This document shows, one piece after another, positions 1-8,253 of a DNA stretch of 64,000 nt (positions are counted from its first letter, which is position 1; each line of letters opens with the position of its first letter). The position numbers were made by a program, and so were the translations under genes. This DNA is from Gemmobacter sp. (GTDB taxonomy: Bacteria; Pseudomonadota; Alphaproteobacteria; Rhodobacterales; Rhodobacteraceae), in assembly GCF_034676705.1 (NCBI RefSeq), contig NZ_JAUCBS010000002.1, positions 134,001-198,000 of the forward strand. Reading direction: 5' to 3'. Under the pieces are notes generated by a model. It made no database searches and had not been told where the DNA came from. It was given only the letters and a program-made list of their open reading frames with translations.

Positions 1-521
1 CAATCGTCGCCGGGCGCAACGGCCGAACAGGCCAGAACCGCCCGCGCCATGTGCTTTTCGACAGCGCGCCTGGAAATCCCCATCACCCCTGCGATTTCAG
101 AGAAACTGCGGCCATGGACACGGTTCAGGATGAAGATATGCCGGGTGCGCTGCGGCAATTCCGCCAGCAGATCATCCACCCGCCGCACATCCTGCCGGGC
201 GGCAAGGATGGTTTCGGGCGTTGCCGGGGTGCCGGCGTATTGTTCCGGCAGGATCCCCGCGAAAAACGTGCTGCGGCTGCGTTCCGCGCGGATATGGTCG
301 ATGGCAGCATTGCGGGCGCAACGGTTGAGATAGGCCGCAGGCTCGCCCCGCCATTCGGTCGCGCGTTCCCACAGGCGCAGGAAAATGTCCTGCACCAGAT
401 CGCCGGCCGTGCTGGAACAGCCGATCCGGCGGCCGATCTGGCGTTCAAGCCGGCCGTGTTCCGCCAGATAAAGCGCGGCGATTTTCTTCCCGTTCGCGGT
501 CATCAGCTGTTCAAGGCTCAT
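1..521 (-). CDS. ECF-type RNA polymerase sigma factor (partial, C-terminus off the left edge)
   Basis: Reading leftward from the ATG at 521 gives about 173 residues before the window ends. Residues 41-82 look like sigma region 2 (DLVQDIFLRLWERA, then a C-R-N-x-x-I-D-H-I-R block). Residues 115-162 look like region 4, with a helix-turn-helix around 139-158 (GRSFSEIAGVMGISRRAVEK). A short two-domain sigma factor with this region 4 is of the FecI type, which in proteobacteria usually drives siderophore-uptake genes. The next gene, a siderophore-binding protein on the same strand, fits that role. The anti-sigma FecR and TonB receptor usually found nearby would lie left of the window. The start is chosen because region 2 is complete from here; the ribosome site is weak. 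Confidence 0.85.
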   Translation of the reverse strand, partial: MSLEQLMTANGKKIAALYLAEHGRLERQIGRRIGCSSTAGDLVQDIFLRLWERATEWRGEPAAYLNRCARNAAIDHIRAERSRSTFFAGILPEQYAGTPATPETILAARQDVRRVDDLLAELPQRTRHIFILNRVHGRSFSEIAGVMGISRRAVEKHMARAVLACSAVAPGDD

Positions 522-670
522 CGGGCCCTGTCGCCGGACAGGCGGGGCGCTGTGCGTTCGATAGGAGAGGCGAAATTCCCTTTCAAGTGCAGCGATTTAG
601 CCATCGGCATGGCGCAATCGTTGCAAAATGCAAAATACGCACTGAAAAAGTCAGGATTTGCAGCGGCCTA

Positions 671-706
671 GCGCTTGCGGGCCGGGCCCGGGCCCGGCCG
701 CAACGC
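671..706. terminator. GC-rich hairpin downstream of the siderophore-binding gene
   Basis: An inverted repeat of GGGCC/GGCCC blocks flanked by TTGC and GCAA lies just past the stop of the leftward siderophore-binding gene. It could form a long GC stem but has no clear T-run, so intrinsic termination is only a suggestion. Confidence 0.35.
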
Positions 707-742
707 CGATCCGCATTTCCCGACCAGTGTTGCAATCCCGCC

Positions 743-1714
743 TCACCGGGGCAGGTCGGTTGCCGTTGCCGGGTCGCCGTCCAGCGCGGCGTCCAGTTGC
801 AGGATCAACCGTTCCAGCGCCCAGCCGATCGACAGCGGCGATTGAAAGCTCATGGCGCCGATCATCTCCGCGTCGGTCCAGATGGCCCGGCCTTCTTGCG
901 CCATGCGCGTGGCACGCCACGAGGGCAGCGCCTCGATCATGGCGCGCGACGGCGCATCGACCTGCCACAGCACCACGTCCAGATCGAACAGATCCAGCCG
1001 CTCGGGGCTGACCATGAAATTGCCGCGATCCCCTGCCAGATCGTCGAAGGCGGCAGGACTTTGCAGGCCAAGCGCCTCCAGCAGCCGGTTCGCGCCATCG
1101 CGCGAGGGATAGCCGATGATCTGGCCATCGGCATAGCTTGCGGCCGTGCCGCCATGGCCCCTGAACTGGGGATGGGCCTGGGCCGCAGCCTCGATCCGGG
1201 ACTGAAGCTGGCCGATCACCGCATCGGCCTGGGCCGCCCGCCCGGTGGCCTGACCGATCAGCCGCAGTTCCACGTCCCAGGGGGCACCCCAGCGCGGATA
1301 GCCATCTGGCGGGCCGATCACCGGCGCAATCTGCGACAGCTGCGCATAGGTCTGCGGATCCAGCGGGGCAAAGGTGGCGATGATCAGATCCGGTTCCATC
1401 GACCAGACCCATTCGACATCAATCTCCATGCCCTTCTGCACCTCGGGGGTGGCGTTCAGGCTGGCCCGCGCTGCCTCGGCCCAGGGCCAGGTGGCATAGG
1501 GGCGGTCGCCGAACCAGTCATGCACCCCGACCGGCGCCAGACCCAGCGCATAAAGGAAATCCTGTTCGTGATACCCGACCGAGACGATGCGCTGCACCCC
1601 CGCCGGATCCAGCGTTGTTTCCCCAAGTCCATGGCGCAGGGTGATCTGGTCGGACAGGACCGGCCCGGCCGCCATCACAAGGGCAAGAAGGGCAAGCGAA
1701 AGCAGACGTGACAT
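743..1714 (-). CDS. Periplasmic iron-siderophore-binding protein of an ABC transporter
   Basis: A 323-residue protein of the Fe3+-siderophore periplasmic binding family (PF01497 type, like FecB/FepB). An N-terminal signal peptide (residues 1-22, MSRLLSLALLALVMAAG) targets it to the periplasm. The lobe signature follows: RIVSVGYHEQDFLYALGLAPVGV early on, then EVQKGMEIDVEWVWSMEPDLIIA, typical of the region where these proteins contact the siderophore. The start at 1714 is preferred over an upstream in-frame Met because it has AAGGA six bases ahead and begins the signal peptide directly. Role: capture an Fe-siderophore for an inner-membrane ABC permease not encoded here. It lies upstream of the ECF sigma gene on the same strand. 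The exact siderophore cannot be read from sequence. Confidence 0.85.
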   Translation of the reverse strand: MSRLLSLALLALVMAAGPVLSDQITLRHGLGETTLDPAGVQRIVSVGYHEQDFLYALGLAPVGVHDWFGDRPYATWPWAEAARASLNATPEVQKGMEIDVEWVWSMEPDLIIATFAPLDPQTYAQLSQIAPVIGPPDGYPRWGAPWDVELRLIGQATGRAAQADAVIGQLQSRIEAAAQAHPQFRGHGGTAASYADGQIIGYPSRDGANRLLEALGLQSPAAFDDLAGDRGNFMVSPERLDLFDLDVVLWQVDAPSRAMIEALPSWRATRMAQEGRAIWTDAEMIGAMSFQSPLSIGWALERLILQLDAALDGDPATATDLPR

Positions 1715-1846
1715 GAACTGTCCTTTGCGGCATGGCGGGGTTCGTGGAATGCCGTGCATCAAGGCTGGGGCGCATGCCGGCTAGCGCGTGGACGCGACCT
1801 GCGTCAAGCCTTGATCCAGGCAAGGCCGCCGGTGCCGGCCGTGCAG

Positions 1847-2190
1847 CGCCAGGTCATGTCGACAAATGCCCGAGCCATGGCCTGATGCAGCCGACGTGAC
1901 GACGCCCGGGAAACTCTCTGCGGTTTTGTCATGGCCTGTGGCGCCCCGACGGCTGTTCTTCAGCTTGTTGAAACGGCGCCTGACCATGTGGCGCAGGGTG
2001 CAGATGGCCATGTCGACGGCCTTGCGCGCCTTTCGGTTCCTGCGCATCGGAAGCATCGGCAGGGCGTTGCGGCCCTTGATGTCTTCTCGAACCTTATCAG
2101 CGTGCCGGCCAGCAGAACGGCGGGCTGCGGCAGATTGTCGGCCATCACCGGATCGTCGCCCGCGCAGCCGGAATCCTGCCCCGGCGTGAT
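1847..2190 (-). pseudogene. Decayed IS5-family transposase, C-terminal fragment
   Basis: On the minus strand one frame gives PVMADNLPQPAVLLAG. A neighbouring frame continues DKVREDIKGRNALPMLP and later RRRFNKLKNSRRGATGHDKTAESF. Together these match the C-terminal DDE region of IS5-type transposases (typically RFFNKLKHFRRVATRYDKTAESF), so at least one frameshift separates the pieces, and the end (GICRHDLALHG) appears shifted again. The catalytic N-terminal half is missing. It is a non-functional scar at the left edge of the catabolic island. The stretch between 1715 and the SDR gene holds nothing else recognisable apart from operator-like sequence near 2305-2337. Confidence 0.7.
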
Positions 2191-2304
2191 CCCGGTTTCG
2201 CTCTGGCGCACAGGCATTCCATCTTGCAGGCCGGCCCGGGCCTGGCCCGACGGAACGGCGCCGGCTGACATCAAGTTGGCGGTTGACTCCCCGGCCCCAC
2301 ATGT

Positions 2305-2326
2305 CGAATATATGTACATATGATCG
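2305..2326. promoter_or_regulatory. AT-rich imperfect palindrome upstream of the SDR operon
   Basis: CGA-ATATATGT/ACATATGA-TCG is a 22-bp imperfect palindrome centred on GTAC. Read on the minus strand it begins ATCATATGTACATATAT, resembling the ATCATATAGAT motif found at 10801 and 28457, so it may be a degenerate site of that class. It directly abuts the GAAC-type site at 2322. Confidence 0.45.
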
Positions 2327-2337
2327 TAAATACGAAC
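2322..2337. promoter_or_regulatory. Operator-like motif 1 (GATC-N8-GAAC) before the SDR operon
   Basis: GATCGTAAATACGAAC. It shares TAAATACGAAC with the site at 15213 and its half-site and spacing with those at 24593 and 26667 (consensus GTTC-N8-GAAC). It lies 40-55 bases ahead of the SDR start, where a repressor could overlap the promoter. Confidence 0.5.
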
Positions 2338-2376
2338 TATTGGGGCGCGCCGGGCGATATCTCAGGCAACTGGAGC

Positions 2377-3168
2377 ATGGACAGAACTTCGATGGACCAA
2401 TCCGAATTCCGCGACCGTGTCTGCGTGGTGACCGGCGCCGCAAGCGGGCTGGGCGAGGGGATTGCAATGGCGTTTGCAGCCGAAGGGGCGCGCGTGGCGA
2501 TTCTGGATCGCAACCTGGACGCCGCGCGACAGGTTGCAGCGCGCATGGACGGTCGGGGAATTGCAGTCGTCTGCGATGTCTCCGATCCGTCCAGCATTGC
2601 CGCCGCCGGCGCCCAGGTTGCGGCGACCCACGGCTTGGCTGACGTCCTCGTCAACTGTGCGGCGGTGCAGATCCGCGGCAAGCTGGACACCCTGCCGCTG
2701 GCGGACTGGAACGCCCTGCTGGCGATCAACCTGACCGGATATCTGCAATGCGCCCAGGCCTTTGGCCAGGGGATGCTGGCGCGCGGCAAGGGGGCCATGG
2801 TGCATGTCTCGTCGATCCAGGGGCAGTTCGTCAGCCCCAATGCGGGGGCCTACAGCACCGCGAAGGCAGGCGTTTCCATGCTGTCGCGGCAGCTTGCGGT
2901 AGAATGGGGGCCGCGCGGGGTGCGCAGCAATGTCGTCAGCCCGGGCTGGGTGCTGACCCCGATGTCGCAGGCCATGTATGACCGACCGGGCGTCACCGAA
3001 CGGCGGTCCGCCGTCGTGCCCTGTGGCCGCATCGGCAGACCCGAAGACATCGCGCAGGCCGTGCTGTTCCTGGCAGGCGACCGCGCGTCCTACATCAACG
3101 GGGCGGAACTGGTCGTCGATGGCGGCTTGACCTGCAACGTGATGTCGTTGGTGCCGCGGCTGGACTGA
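2377..3168 (+). CDS. SDR-family NAD(P)-dependent oxidoreductase
   Basis: A 263-residue classical short-chain dehydrogenase. The cofactor motif TGAASGLG is at residues 19-26, NCAA at 93-96, and the catalytic Ser146, Tyr159 and Lys163 (YSTAK) are all present with normal spacing. The C-terminal PxxVxxPM-like loop and the final VDGG motif are also typical. It should interconvert a hydroxyl and a keto group using NAD(H) or NADP(H) in the cytoplasm; the substrate is unknown. First gene of a three-gene rightward operon with the decarboxylase-like gene (39 bases on) and a beta-hydroxyacid dehydrogenase. The start is uncertain: ATG 2377 has GGAG only one base away and ATG 2392 is an alternative; the upstream 2320 ATG lies inside operator-like sequence. 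Confidence 0.9.
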   Translation: MDRTSMDQSEFRDRVCVVTGAASGLGEGIAMAFAAEGARVAILDRNLDAARQVAARMDGRGIAVVCDVSDPSSIAAAGAQVAATHGLADVLVNCAAVQIRGKLDTLPLADWNALLAINLTGYLQCAQAFGQGMLARGKGAMVHVSSIQGQFVSPNAGAYSTAKAGVSMLSRQLAVEWGPRGVRSNVVSPGWVLTPMSQAMYDRPGVTERRSAVVPCGRIGRPEDIAQAVLFLAGDRASYINGAELVVDGGLTCNVMSLVPRLD

Positions 3169-3207
3169 CGGCCGGGTCGCCAGATTATTGGACAGAAGGA
3201 GGAGAAC

Positions 3208-3618
3208 ATGTCCGATCCCGTCTTGCGCGAAAAAGGCCGCGCCGTGCGCCGACAGCTTGTCGGGGATATCTGTGCCGACAAGCTTGACCGAGAGGTCTAT
3301 ACCGACCCCCACATGGAAAAGTTCGGCGAAATCACGCAGGAGGTGCTGTTCGCGCAGCTGTGGACCCGCCCGGGACTTGATCTGAAGACGAAGTCCATGG
3401 TGACGCTGATCACCGATGTATCGACCGGCAGCTTCGAGGCGATGAGCCTGCATGTCCGGTTCTGCCGGATTCATGGCTGGACCGAAGACGAGGTGGTCGA
3501 AGCAATGCTGCATTGCATCGGCTATCTGGGCGTACCGCTGGTGCGCAAGTCGATCCTGGTGGCGCGCGATGTCTTCAGGGAAATGCACCAGAACGGCGAA
3601 CTGGCCGACGGCCAGTGA
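3208..3618 (+). CDS. Carboxymuconolactone decarboxylase family protein
   Basis: 136 residues, about the size of PcaC, and all-helical in character. The core MSLHVRFCRIHGWTEDEVVE..LHCIGYLGVPL matches the CMD fold (PF02627), including the helix carrying the conserved His and the following Gly-Val/Leu-Pro turn. True 4-carboxymuconolactone decarboxylases act in the protocatechuate branch of beta-ketoadipate breakdown, but no other gene of that branch is nearby, so a related decarboxylase or lactone-processing activity is just as likely. A very strong ribosome site (AGAAGGAGGAG) fixes the start. It lacks the CxxC of AhpD-type peroxidatic relatives. A second member of this family near 30.6 kb is broken by an insertion sequence. 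Confidence 0.85.
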   Translation: MSDPVLREKGRAVRRQLVGDICADKLDREVYTDPHMEKFGEITQEVLFAQLWTRPGLDLKTKSMVTLITDVSTGSFEAMSLHVRFCRIHGWTEDEVVEAMLHCIGYLGVPLVRKSILVARDVFREMHQNGELADGQ

Positions 3619-3682
3619 TACAGGGGGGGCGGGGCGGGGCATGGTCTGCCCCGTCATCGCCAAACAGGATGGCAGGGCGGCA

Positions 3683-4603
3683 ATGAAACTGGGATATGTC
3701 GGGGTCGGCCATATCGGCGGACCGATCGCTGCGGCGCTTGCCGCGCATCACCATGTCGGCGCCTTTGACCTGTCCCGCGCTGCGCTGGAAGATGTGGCGT
3801 CCAGAGGGGTGGCGGTGCATGGCTCGCTGGCCGATCTGGCACGGGGGTCCGATGTGGTCTTTCTGTGTCTGGCCCGCTTCGATCAGGTGCAGGCCGTTCT
3901 GGATACCTCGTCCGAGCTGGTCGCGAACCTGGCTCCGGGCGCGATGATCGTCGATCAGTCAACCTCCGAACCCCGCGAATTCGCGCGCATTGCCGCCCGG
4001 CTGGCGGATCGCGGCATCACGCTGGTCGATGCGCCGGTCAGCGGCGGGCCCAAGGGCGTGCTGGCGGGAACGGCGCTGTTCCTTGTCGGTGGGCCGCAGG
4101 CTGCGGCAGACCGGGTCTGCGGAATTCTGCGGTGCATCAGCAACCGGGTGCTGCACACCGGGCCGGCGGGAAGCGCCATGATGACAAAGGTGGCGAACAA
4201 TTATCTGGCGGCGGTGCAGGGGGCGGCGACCTTGTATGCGGTTGCCATGGCCGCGCGCTTTGGCTGCGATCCGGTCGTGACGGCCGAGGCCCTGCAACAG
4301 GGTTCGGGGGCCAACAACTACATTCCGCGGTTCCTGAAACCTCATGTCCTGACCGGCGAACATGACATGGGCGCGACGATTTCCGTCATGCACAAGGACG
4401 TGCTGCTGGCCGGCGAGATCGCGCGGGATCTGGACATCGCGCTGTTCGCCAATGCGGACCTTGCCGATCTTGTCCGTGACTGCATCAGCCATTATGGCGC
4501 GCAGACCCCCTATAGCGCCCTGGCGCTGGAGGTCAGCGACAAGGCCGGTACCGCAATCGGCAAAAGTGCCGGCCGTTCGTTGCCCCGGGATCCCAACGCC
4601 TGA
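3683..4603 (+). CDS. 3-hydroxyisobutyrate dehydrogenase-family NAD(P)-dependent dehydrogenase
   Basis: 306 residues of the beta-hydroxyacid dehydrogenase family. The Rossmann motif GVGHIG is at 7-12 and the substrate loop DAPVSGG at 116-122. The catalytic Lys169 and the Asn172 pair sit in KVANN. Family members reduce or oxidise 3-hydroxy acids such as 3-hydroxyisobutyrate, tartronate semialdehyde or 2-(hydroxymethyl)glutarate; which one applies cannot be told. It is the last gene of the SDR operon, 64 bases after the CMD-like gene, and ends 10 bases from the convergent enoyl-CoA hydratase. A paralogue is encoded at 25696. The start at 3683 opens directly with the beta strand of the Rossmann fold. 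Confidence 0.9.
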   Translation: MKLGYVGVGHIGGPIAAALAAHHHVGAFDLSRAALEDVASRGVAVHGSLADLARGSDVVFLCLARFDQVQAVLDTSSELVANLAPGAMIVDQSTSEPREFARIAARLADRGITLVDAPVSGGPKGVLAGTALFLVGGPQAAADRVCGILRCISNRVLHTGPAGSAMMTKVANNYLAAVQGAATLYAVAMAARFGCDPVVTAEALQQGSGANNYIPRFLKPHVLTGEHDMGATISVMHKDVLLAGEIARDLDIALFANADLADLVRDCISHYGAQTPYSALALEVSDKAGTAIGKSAGRSLPRDPNA

Positions 4604-4613
4604 ATCCGCCGGA

Positions 4614-5417
4614 TCAGCGGCCGGTGAAAACCGGCTGCCGACGTTCCAGCAGGGCCGCAACCGCCTCGCGCTGGTCCTGGGTGTTCTGCACGATGGCCTG
4701 ATAGGCGGCCGCCATGTTCAGCGCCGCATCAAGGTCGCATTGGGCCGACTGGCGGATCAGCCGCTTGTTCAGCCGGATGCTGCGCGGCGGATGGGCGGCA
4801 ATCGCCTGCGCCAGTTCCATCGCGCGGGGCAGCAGATCGGCGCTGGTGGTCACATGGGTTACCAGCCCCCATTCCAGCGCCTGCTGCGCCGGGACCGGCC
4901 GGCAGGTCAACGCCATTTCCATCGCGCGCGGCAGACCTGTGGCACGCGGCAGGAACCAGGCGCCACCATCGCCCGAGACCAGGCCGACACGCATGAAGCT
5001 TTCGGCAAATTCGGTGTCCTCGGCCGCCACCCGGATGTCGCACATGCAGGCCAGATCGCATCCGGCGCCGATTGCCGCGCCGTTGACGGCGGCAATCACC
5101 GGCACGTCAAGGGCATGGAACAGCCGCGGAACCAGCTGGATGCCGTTGCGATAGCCCTCTTGCATCTGGTCGGGGCTGCCCCGGAACATCGGGTCGTTGC
5201 CATCGCGCATGTCGCGGATGTTGCCGCCGGCGCAAAAGCTTTTGCCGGCGCCGGTCAGAACGATGCAGCTTAGCCCGGCATCATCGTTCGCACTGCGCAA
5301 CACCTCGCACAGGCCCGATACCAGATCGCTGGTCAGGCTGTTGCGGGTGGCAGGATCGTTCAGCGTCACAAGGGCGATGGCCCCCGAACGTTCCACGAGA
5401 ATTTTCGATTGCGTCAT
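4614..5417 (-). CDS. Enoyl-CoA hydratase/isomerase (crotonase) family protein
   Basis: 267 residues. The oxyanion-hole segments are visible (SFCAGGNIRDM and NGAAIGAGCDLACMCDIRVA), as is the GLVSGDGGAWFLPR stretch. Neither of the two catalytic Glu residues of canonical enoyl-CoA hydratase is clearly conserved: the first is Asp (GCDL) and the second position is hydrophobic. This resembles PaaG-type isomerases more than simple hydratases. It should act on a CoA thioester made by the ligase or CoA-transferase in the same operon. Last gene of a leftward five-gene operon, 49 bases after the Fe-ADH. The start has GGAGGGG four bases ahead. Confidence 0.88.
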   Translation of the reverse strand: MTQSKILVERSGAIALVTLNDPATRNSLTSDLVSGLCEVLRSANDDAGLSCIVLTGAGKSFCAGGNIRDMRDGNDPMFRGSPDQMQEGYRNGIQLVPRLFHALDVPVIAAVNGAAIGAGCDLACMCDIRVAAEDTEFAESFMRVGLVSGDGGAWFLPRATGLPRAMEMALTCRPVPAQQALEWGLVTHVTTSADLLPRAMELAQAIAAHPPRSIRLNKRLIRQSAQCDLDAALNMAAAYQAIVQNTQDQREAVAALLERRQPVFTGR

Positions 5418-5466
5418 CCTGCCCCTCCTCGGGCCAACTTCAGGGGTTGCTGGCGCCGCGCGCATT

Positions 5467-6636
5467 TCACCAGAGGTGCCGGAGAAACCCGAGCAGTTGT
5501 ACCGCACTTTCGACAGGGCGCGGATTGCCGCGCAGGAACCAGTCGGCGAAGGCAAGGTCTGCCAGTTCGGGCAAGGCGTCTTGCGGCACGCCCAGGTCGC
5601 GCAGCCGTGGCTTCACGCCAAGATCGGCCATGAAGGCGCGCAGATGCGCGGCAATGTCGGCCGCCGATGCGGCCCGATGCAGACCAAGCGCGATGGCGGC
5701 CTTCGGCAGATCCGGCCGGGCGGCTTCGGCCGCGTCGATCAGCACCGCCGGCATGGCAAGCGCATTGATCAGCCCGTTTTCCACCCCATGCCGGGCACCG
5801 ATGGCATGCCCAAGGGCCGACGCCATGCCGCCATTCGTGCTGTCGGTCGCCCGCCCGCACAGGATGGCCGCCACCACCAGATCGGCCCGGGCTGCGGCAT
5901 CGTGCCCCGTGCCCAGCCGGGGCAGCGCATCCGCCGCCAGGCGTGCGGCATGGATCAGACCTGCATCGGCAAACGGATCGCCCTTGCGGGCAATCAGCCC
6001 CTCGATCGCCATGCACAGGGTATTCAGCCCTGCCGACAGGAATATGTCGTGCGGTGCTGAATCCAGCAGCGCAGGCACGACGCAGACCATGCGTGCCCGT
6101 GTCTGCGGGTCGAACAGCGCCATCCGCCGCTGGCTCGCTTCGTCCAGCACCGCGCTTCCGGCCTTGACGGTGGCGGTGGTCGGGGTGGTCGCCACGACGA
6201 ATTGCGGCAGCTTGGGCGCGTTCAGGCGCGGGCTGATCATCTGGCCGGTGCCGTCGATGCGGGTCGCCAGATCGCGCAAGGCCCCGCCTTCGGCCAGCAG
6301 CACCGTTGCCGCGCGCGCCGTGACGATGGCAGATCCGCCCCCCACCGCGATGACGCCATCGGCCGATGTCTCGGCCATCAGCCGGGCGGTCTCTTGCACC
6401 ATGGCGGCGGGGCTATGCGGCCGGGCGCCGGGATGGACATGCACCAGCCGCTCCCCCAGCGCGGTGGCCAGTAAACGATGCCCGCCGTCCGGGGCGGCAA
6501 AGCTGCGCCCGCAAACCACAAAGGCGCGCCTGACCCCGGCGCGATCCAGTTCGCGTGCCAGATCGTCCAGCGCCGCGGGGCCGACTGCCACGCGCAGCGG
6601 CAGTTCGACGTGCAGGTAGTCACGCTGCGAAGCCAT
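5467..6636 (-). CDS. Iron-containing alcohol dehydrogenase (maleylacetate-reductase-like)
   Basis: 389 residues of the Fe-ADH/dehydroquinate-synthase-like fold. An N-terminal NAD-binding part carries VIAVGGGSAIVTA (the GGGS loop). It is followed by the ATTPTTATVKAGSAV segment and a metal-binding C-terminal half with GHAIGARHGVENGLINALAMP, where the paired His ligands sit. The family includes maleylacetate reductases and alcohol dehydrogenases; length and the ATxPTTATxA-like segment lean toward the maleylacetate-reductase branch, but without a ring-cleavage gene nearby the substrate stays open. The ATG at 6636 lies 14 bases after the CoA-ligase stop, with a GGGG-rich ribosome site; an upstream TTG overlapping the ligase stop is less likely. 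Confidence 0.85.
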   Translation of the reverse strand: MASQRDYLHVELPLRVAVGPAALDDLARELDRAGVRRAFVVCGRSFAAPDGGHRLLATALGERLVHVHPGARPHSPAAMVQETARLMAETSADGVIAVGGGSAIVTARAATVLLAEGGALRDLATRIDGTGQMISPRLNAPKLPQFVVATTPTTATVKAGSAVLDEASQRRMALFDPQTRARMVCVVPALLDSAPHDIFLSAGLNTLCMAIEGLIARKGDPFADAGLIHAARLAADALPRLGTGHDAAARADLVVAAILCGRATDSTNGGMASALGHAIGARHGVENGLINALAMPAVLIDAAEAARPDLPKAAIALGLHRAASAADIAAHLRAFMADLGVKPRLRDLGVPQDALPELADLAFADWFLRGNPRPVESAVQLLGFLRHLW

Positions 6637-6650
6637 CCCCTGACCCCGCT

Positions 6651-8231
6651 TCAAGCGGCGCCGGCAAGACGGGCGCGCATGTCACGGGCCAGGCCTGCCT
6701 TGTCGATCTTGCCCGAATGGTTCGTCGGCAACGGATCGGACTGAAGATGCCAGCGGCTGGGAATGGCAAAGCTCGATACCTTTCCGGCAAGCGCGCGCGC
6801 CAGATCCTCGGCCGACAAGTCGGCTTCAAGGACCACAAAGGCCATCACCTCCTCGCCCAGATCCGGGTGCGGCACGCCGATGACGGCCACCTCGTTGACG
6901 CCCTCGATCGCCATAAGCGCACTTTCCACGGCGACGGGCGCGATATTCTCGCCACCGCGGATGATCATGTCCTTGGCGCGGCCGGTGATCCACAGGTGGC
7001 CATCGGCATCCAGATGACCAAGATCGCCCGTGCTGAGCCAGCCTTCGCCGTCGATCGGCGAGCCAGCCGTATCGAAGAAACCAAGCATCTGCGTCGGTGC
7101 CCGCAACTGAATCTCGCCATCCGGTGCCGAGTCGCCCGGCGGCAGCGTGCGCAGTTCCACACAAGGCAGCGGCCGGCCCGATGAACCCGGCCTGGCCGCC
7201 GTATCGCCCCCGGATGCTGCGGTCGCCTGGCCGCCGTTCTCGGTCAGGCCATACCCGGTCGGAACCCGGGCATCGACGCTTGGCAGGCCCTCGCGGATGC
7301 GGGTCAGAAGCTCGGCATGGACCGGCGCGCCGCCGACCGTCAGCGACTTCAGGCTGCTCAGGTCACGCTTTGCAAGGTCGGGGTGTTCCAGCACCCGCGA
7401 CACCATTGTGGGAACCGCGCTCCACCTTGCAACGCGGTGGGTCGCGATCAGATCTATGGCAACGCCGGCATCGAACTTGCCCGCCGGCATCACCAGCCTG
7501 TCGGCAACCATCACGGCCCGCAGCAGCGTCTGCACGCCACCGATGTGAAACAGCGGGCCGGTGTGCAAGGCGGTCTCGCCGCTGTCCGGCCCGATCTGTT
7601 GCGGAAGCCGGCGGGTGATGTGCAGGATCATGTGGATGCCCGACAGCACCGAACGGTGCGACAGGACCACGGCCTTCGGCCGCCCCTCGGTTCCCGAGGT
7701 GAAGATGATGACAGCCGGTGCATTCTCATCGTCGGGGATCGGCTCGGGGCGCGTGTTCCGGGGCGCGGGGCTGGCGGGTGTTTCCCAGGGGGCGGTTGCT
7801 GCGCCGGCCGGCATCTTGCGCAACCCAGCGGCATCCGCCAGCGTCAGCGCAGGCGTCAGGCGGCGCAGCGCGTCGGCAAGTTCCTCGGCGCTCCACCAGC
7901 CATTGGCCAGCACGGGCACCGCCCCCGCCCGAAGGATGGCCCAGAAGTTGACGACCCATTCGGGGCTGTTCCACCCCAGCAGAAAGACCCGGCTTTGCGG
8001 CGCCAGATTCAGGGCCGCCAGTTCGGCCGCCTTGGCGGCGACCGCATCATGCAGCCCGCGAAAGGTCAGCACGCGATCACCCTGCACGATATGGGCGCGC
8101 TCGCCCCAGCCATCCGCATGGGCCAGCAGGTTTTCAATGCGGCGCGGGCGGTCCTTGTAGATGCGGTACGGGATGCCGCTGATCGTCTCGGTGACGATCT
8201 CCTTGCCCCAGATCTCGATGGAATTGGTCAT
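6651..8231 (-). CDS. AMP-dependent acyl-CoA synthetase/ligase
   Basis: 526 residues of the ANL adenylating superfamily. The ATP motif TSGTEGRPK is near residue 175, the adenine-binding GYGLTENGG mid-protein, the STGDLGHLDADGHLWITGR hinge later, and the catalytic Lys near the C-terminus (NHSGKID). It activates a carboxylic acid to its CoA thioester with ATP in the cytoplasm. Substrates of this branch range from medium-chain to aromatic or cyclic acids. It sits between a MaoC-like dehydratase (22 bases upstream) and the Fe-ADH, and a CoA-transferase leads the operon, so the pathway has two ways of making the CoA ester. The start is the Met directly before the conserved N-terminal block. Confidence 0.92.
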   Translation of the reverse strand: MTNSIEIWGKEIVTETISGIPYRIYKDRPRRIENLLAHADGWGERAHIVQGDRVLTFRGLHDAVAAKAAELAALNLAPQSRVFLLGWNSPEWVVNFWAILRAGAVPVLANGWWSAEELADALRRLTPALTLADAAGLRKMPAGAATAPWETPASPAPRNTRPEPIPDDENAPAVIIFTSGTEGRPKAVVLSHRSVLSGIHMILHITRRLPQQIGPDSGETALHTGPLFHIGGVQTLLRAVMVADRLVMPAGKFDAGVAIDLIATHRVARWSAVPTMVSRVLEHPDLAKRDLSSLKSLTVGGAPVHAELLTRIREGLPSVDARVPTGYGLTENGGQATAASGGDTAARPGSSGRPLPCVELRTLPPGDSAPDGEIQLRAPTQMLGFFDTAGSPIDGEGWLSTGDLGHLDADGHLWITGRAKDMIIRGGENIAPVAVESALMAIEGVNEVAVIGVPHPDLGEEVMAFVVLEADLSAEDLARALAGKVSSFAIPSRWHLQSDPLPTNHSGKIDKAGLARDMRARLAGAA

Positions 8232-8253
8232 GTGAGTGATCCGGATGTGGGCT

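Noticed and set aside
2320..2376. Earlier ATG of the SDR gene at 2320
   Set aside because: It lies inside two operator-like palindromes and has no ribosome site; the Rossmann motif fits a later start.
3208..3618. Calling this gene pcaC
   Set aside because: CMD-fold proteins are diverse and no other protocatechuate genes are nearby; a family-level name is safer.
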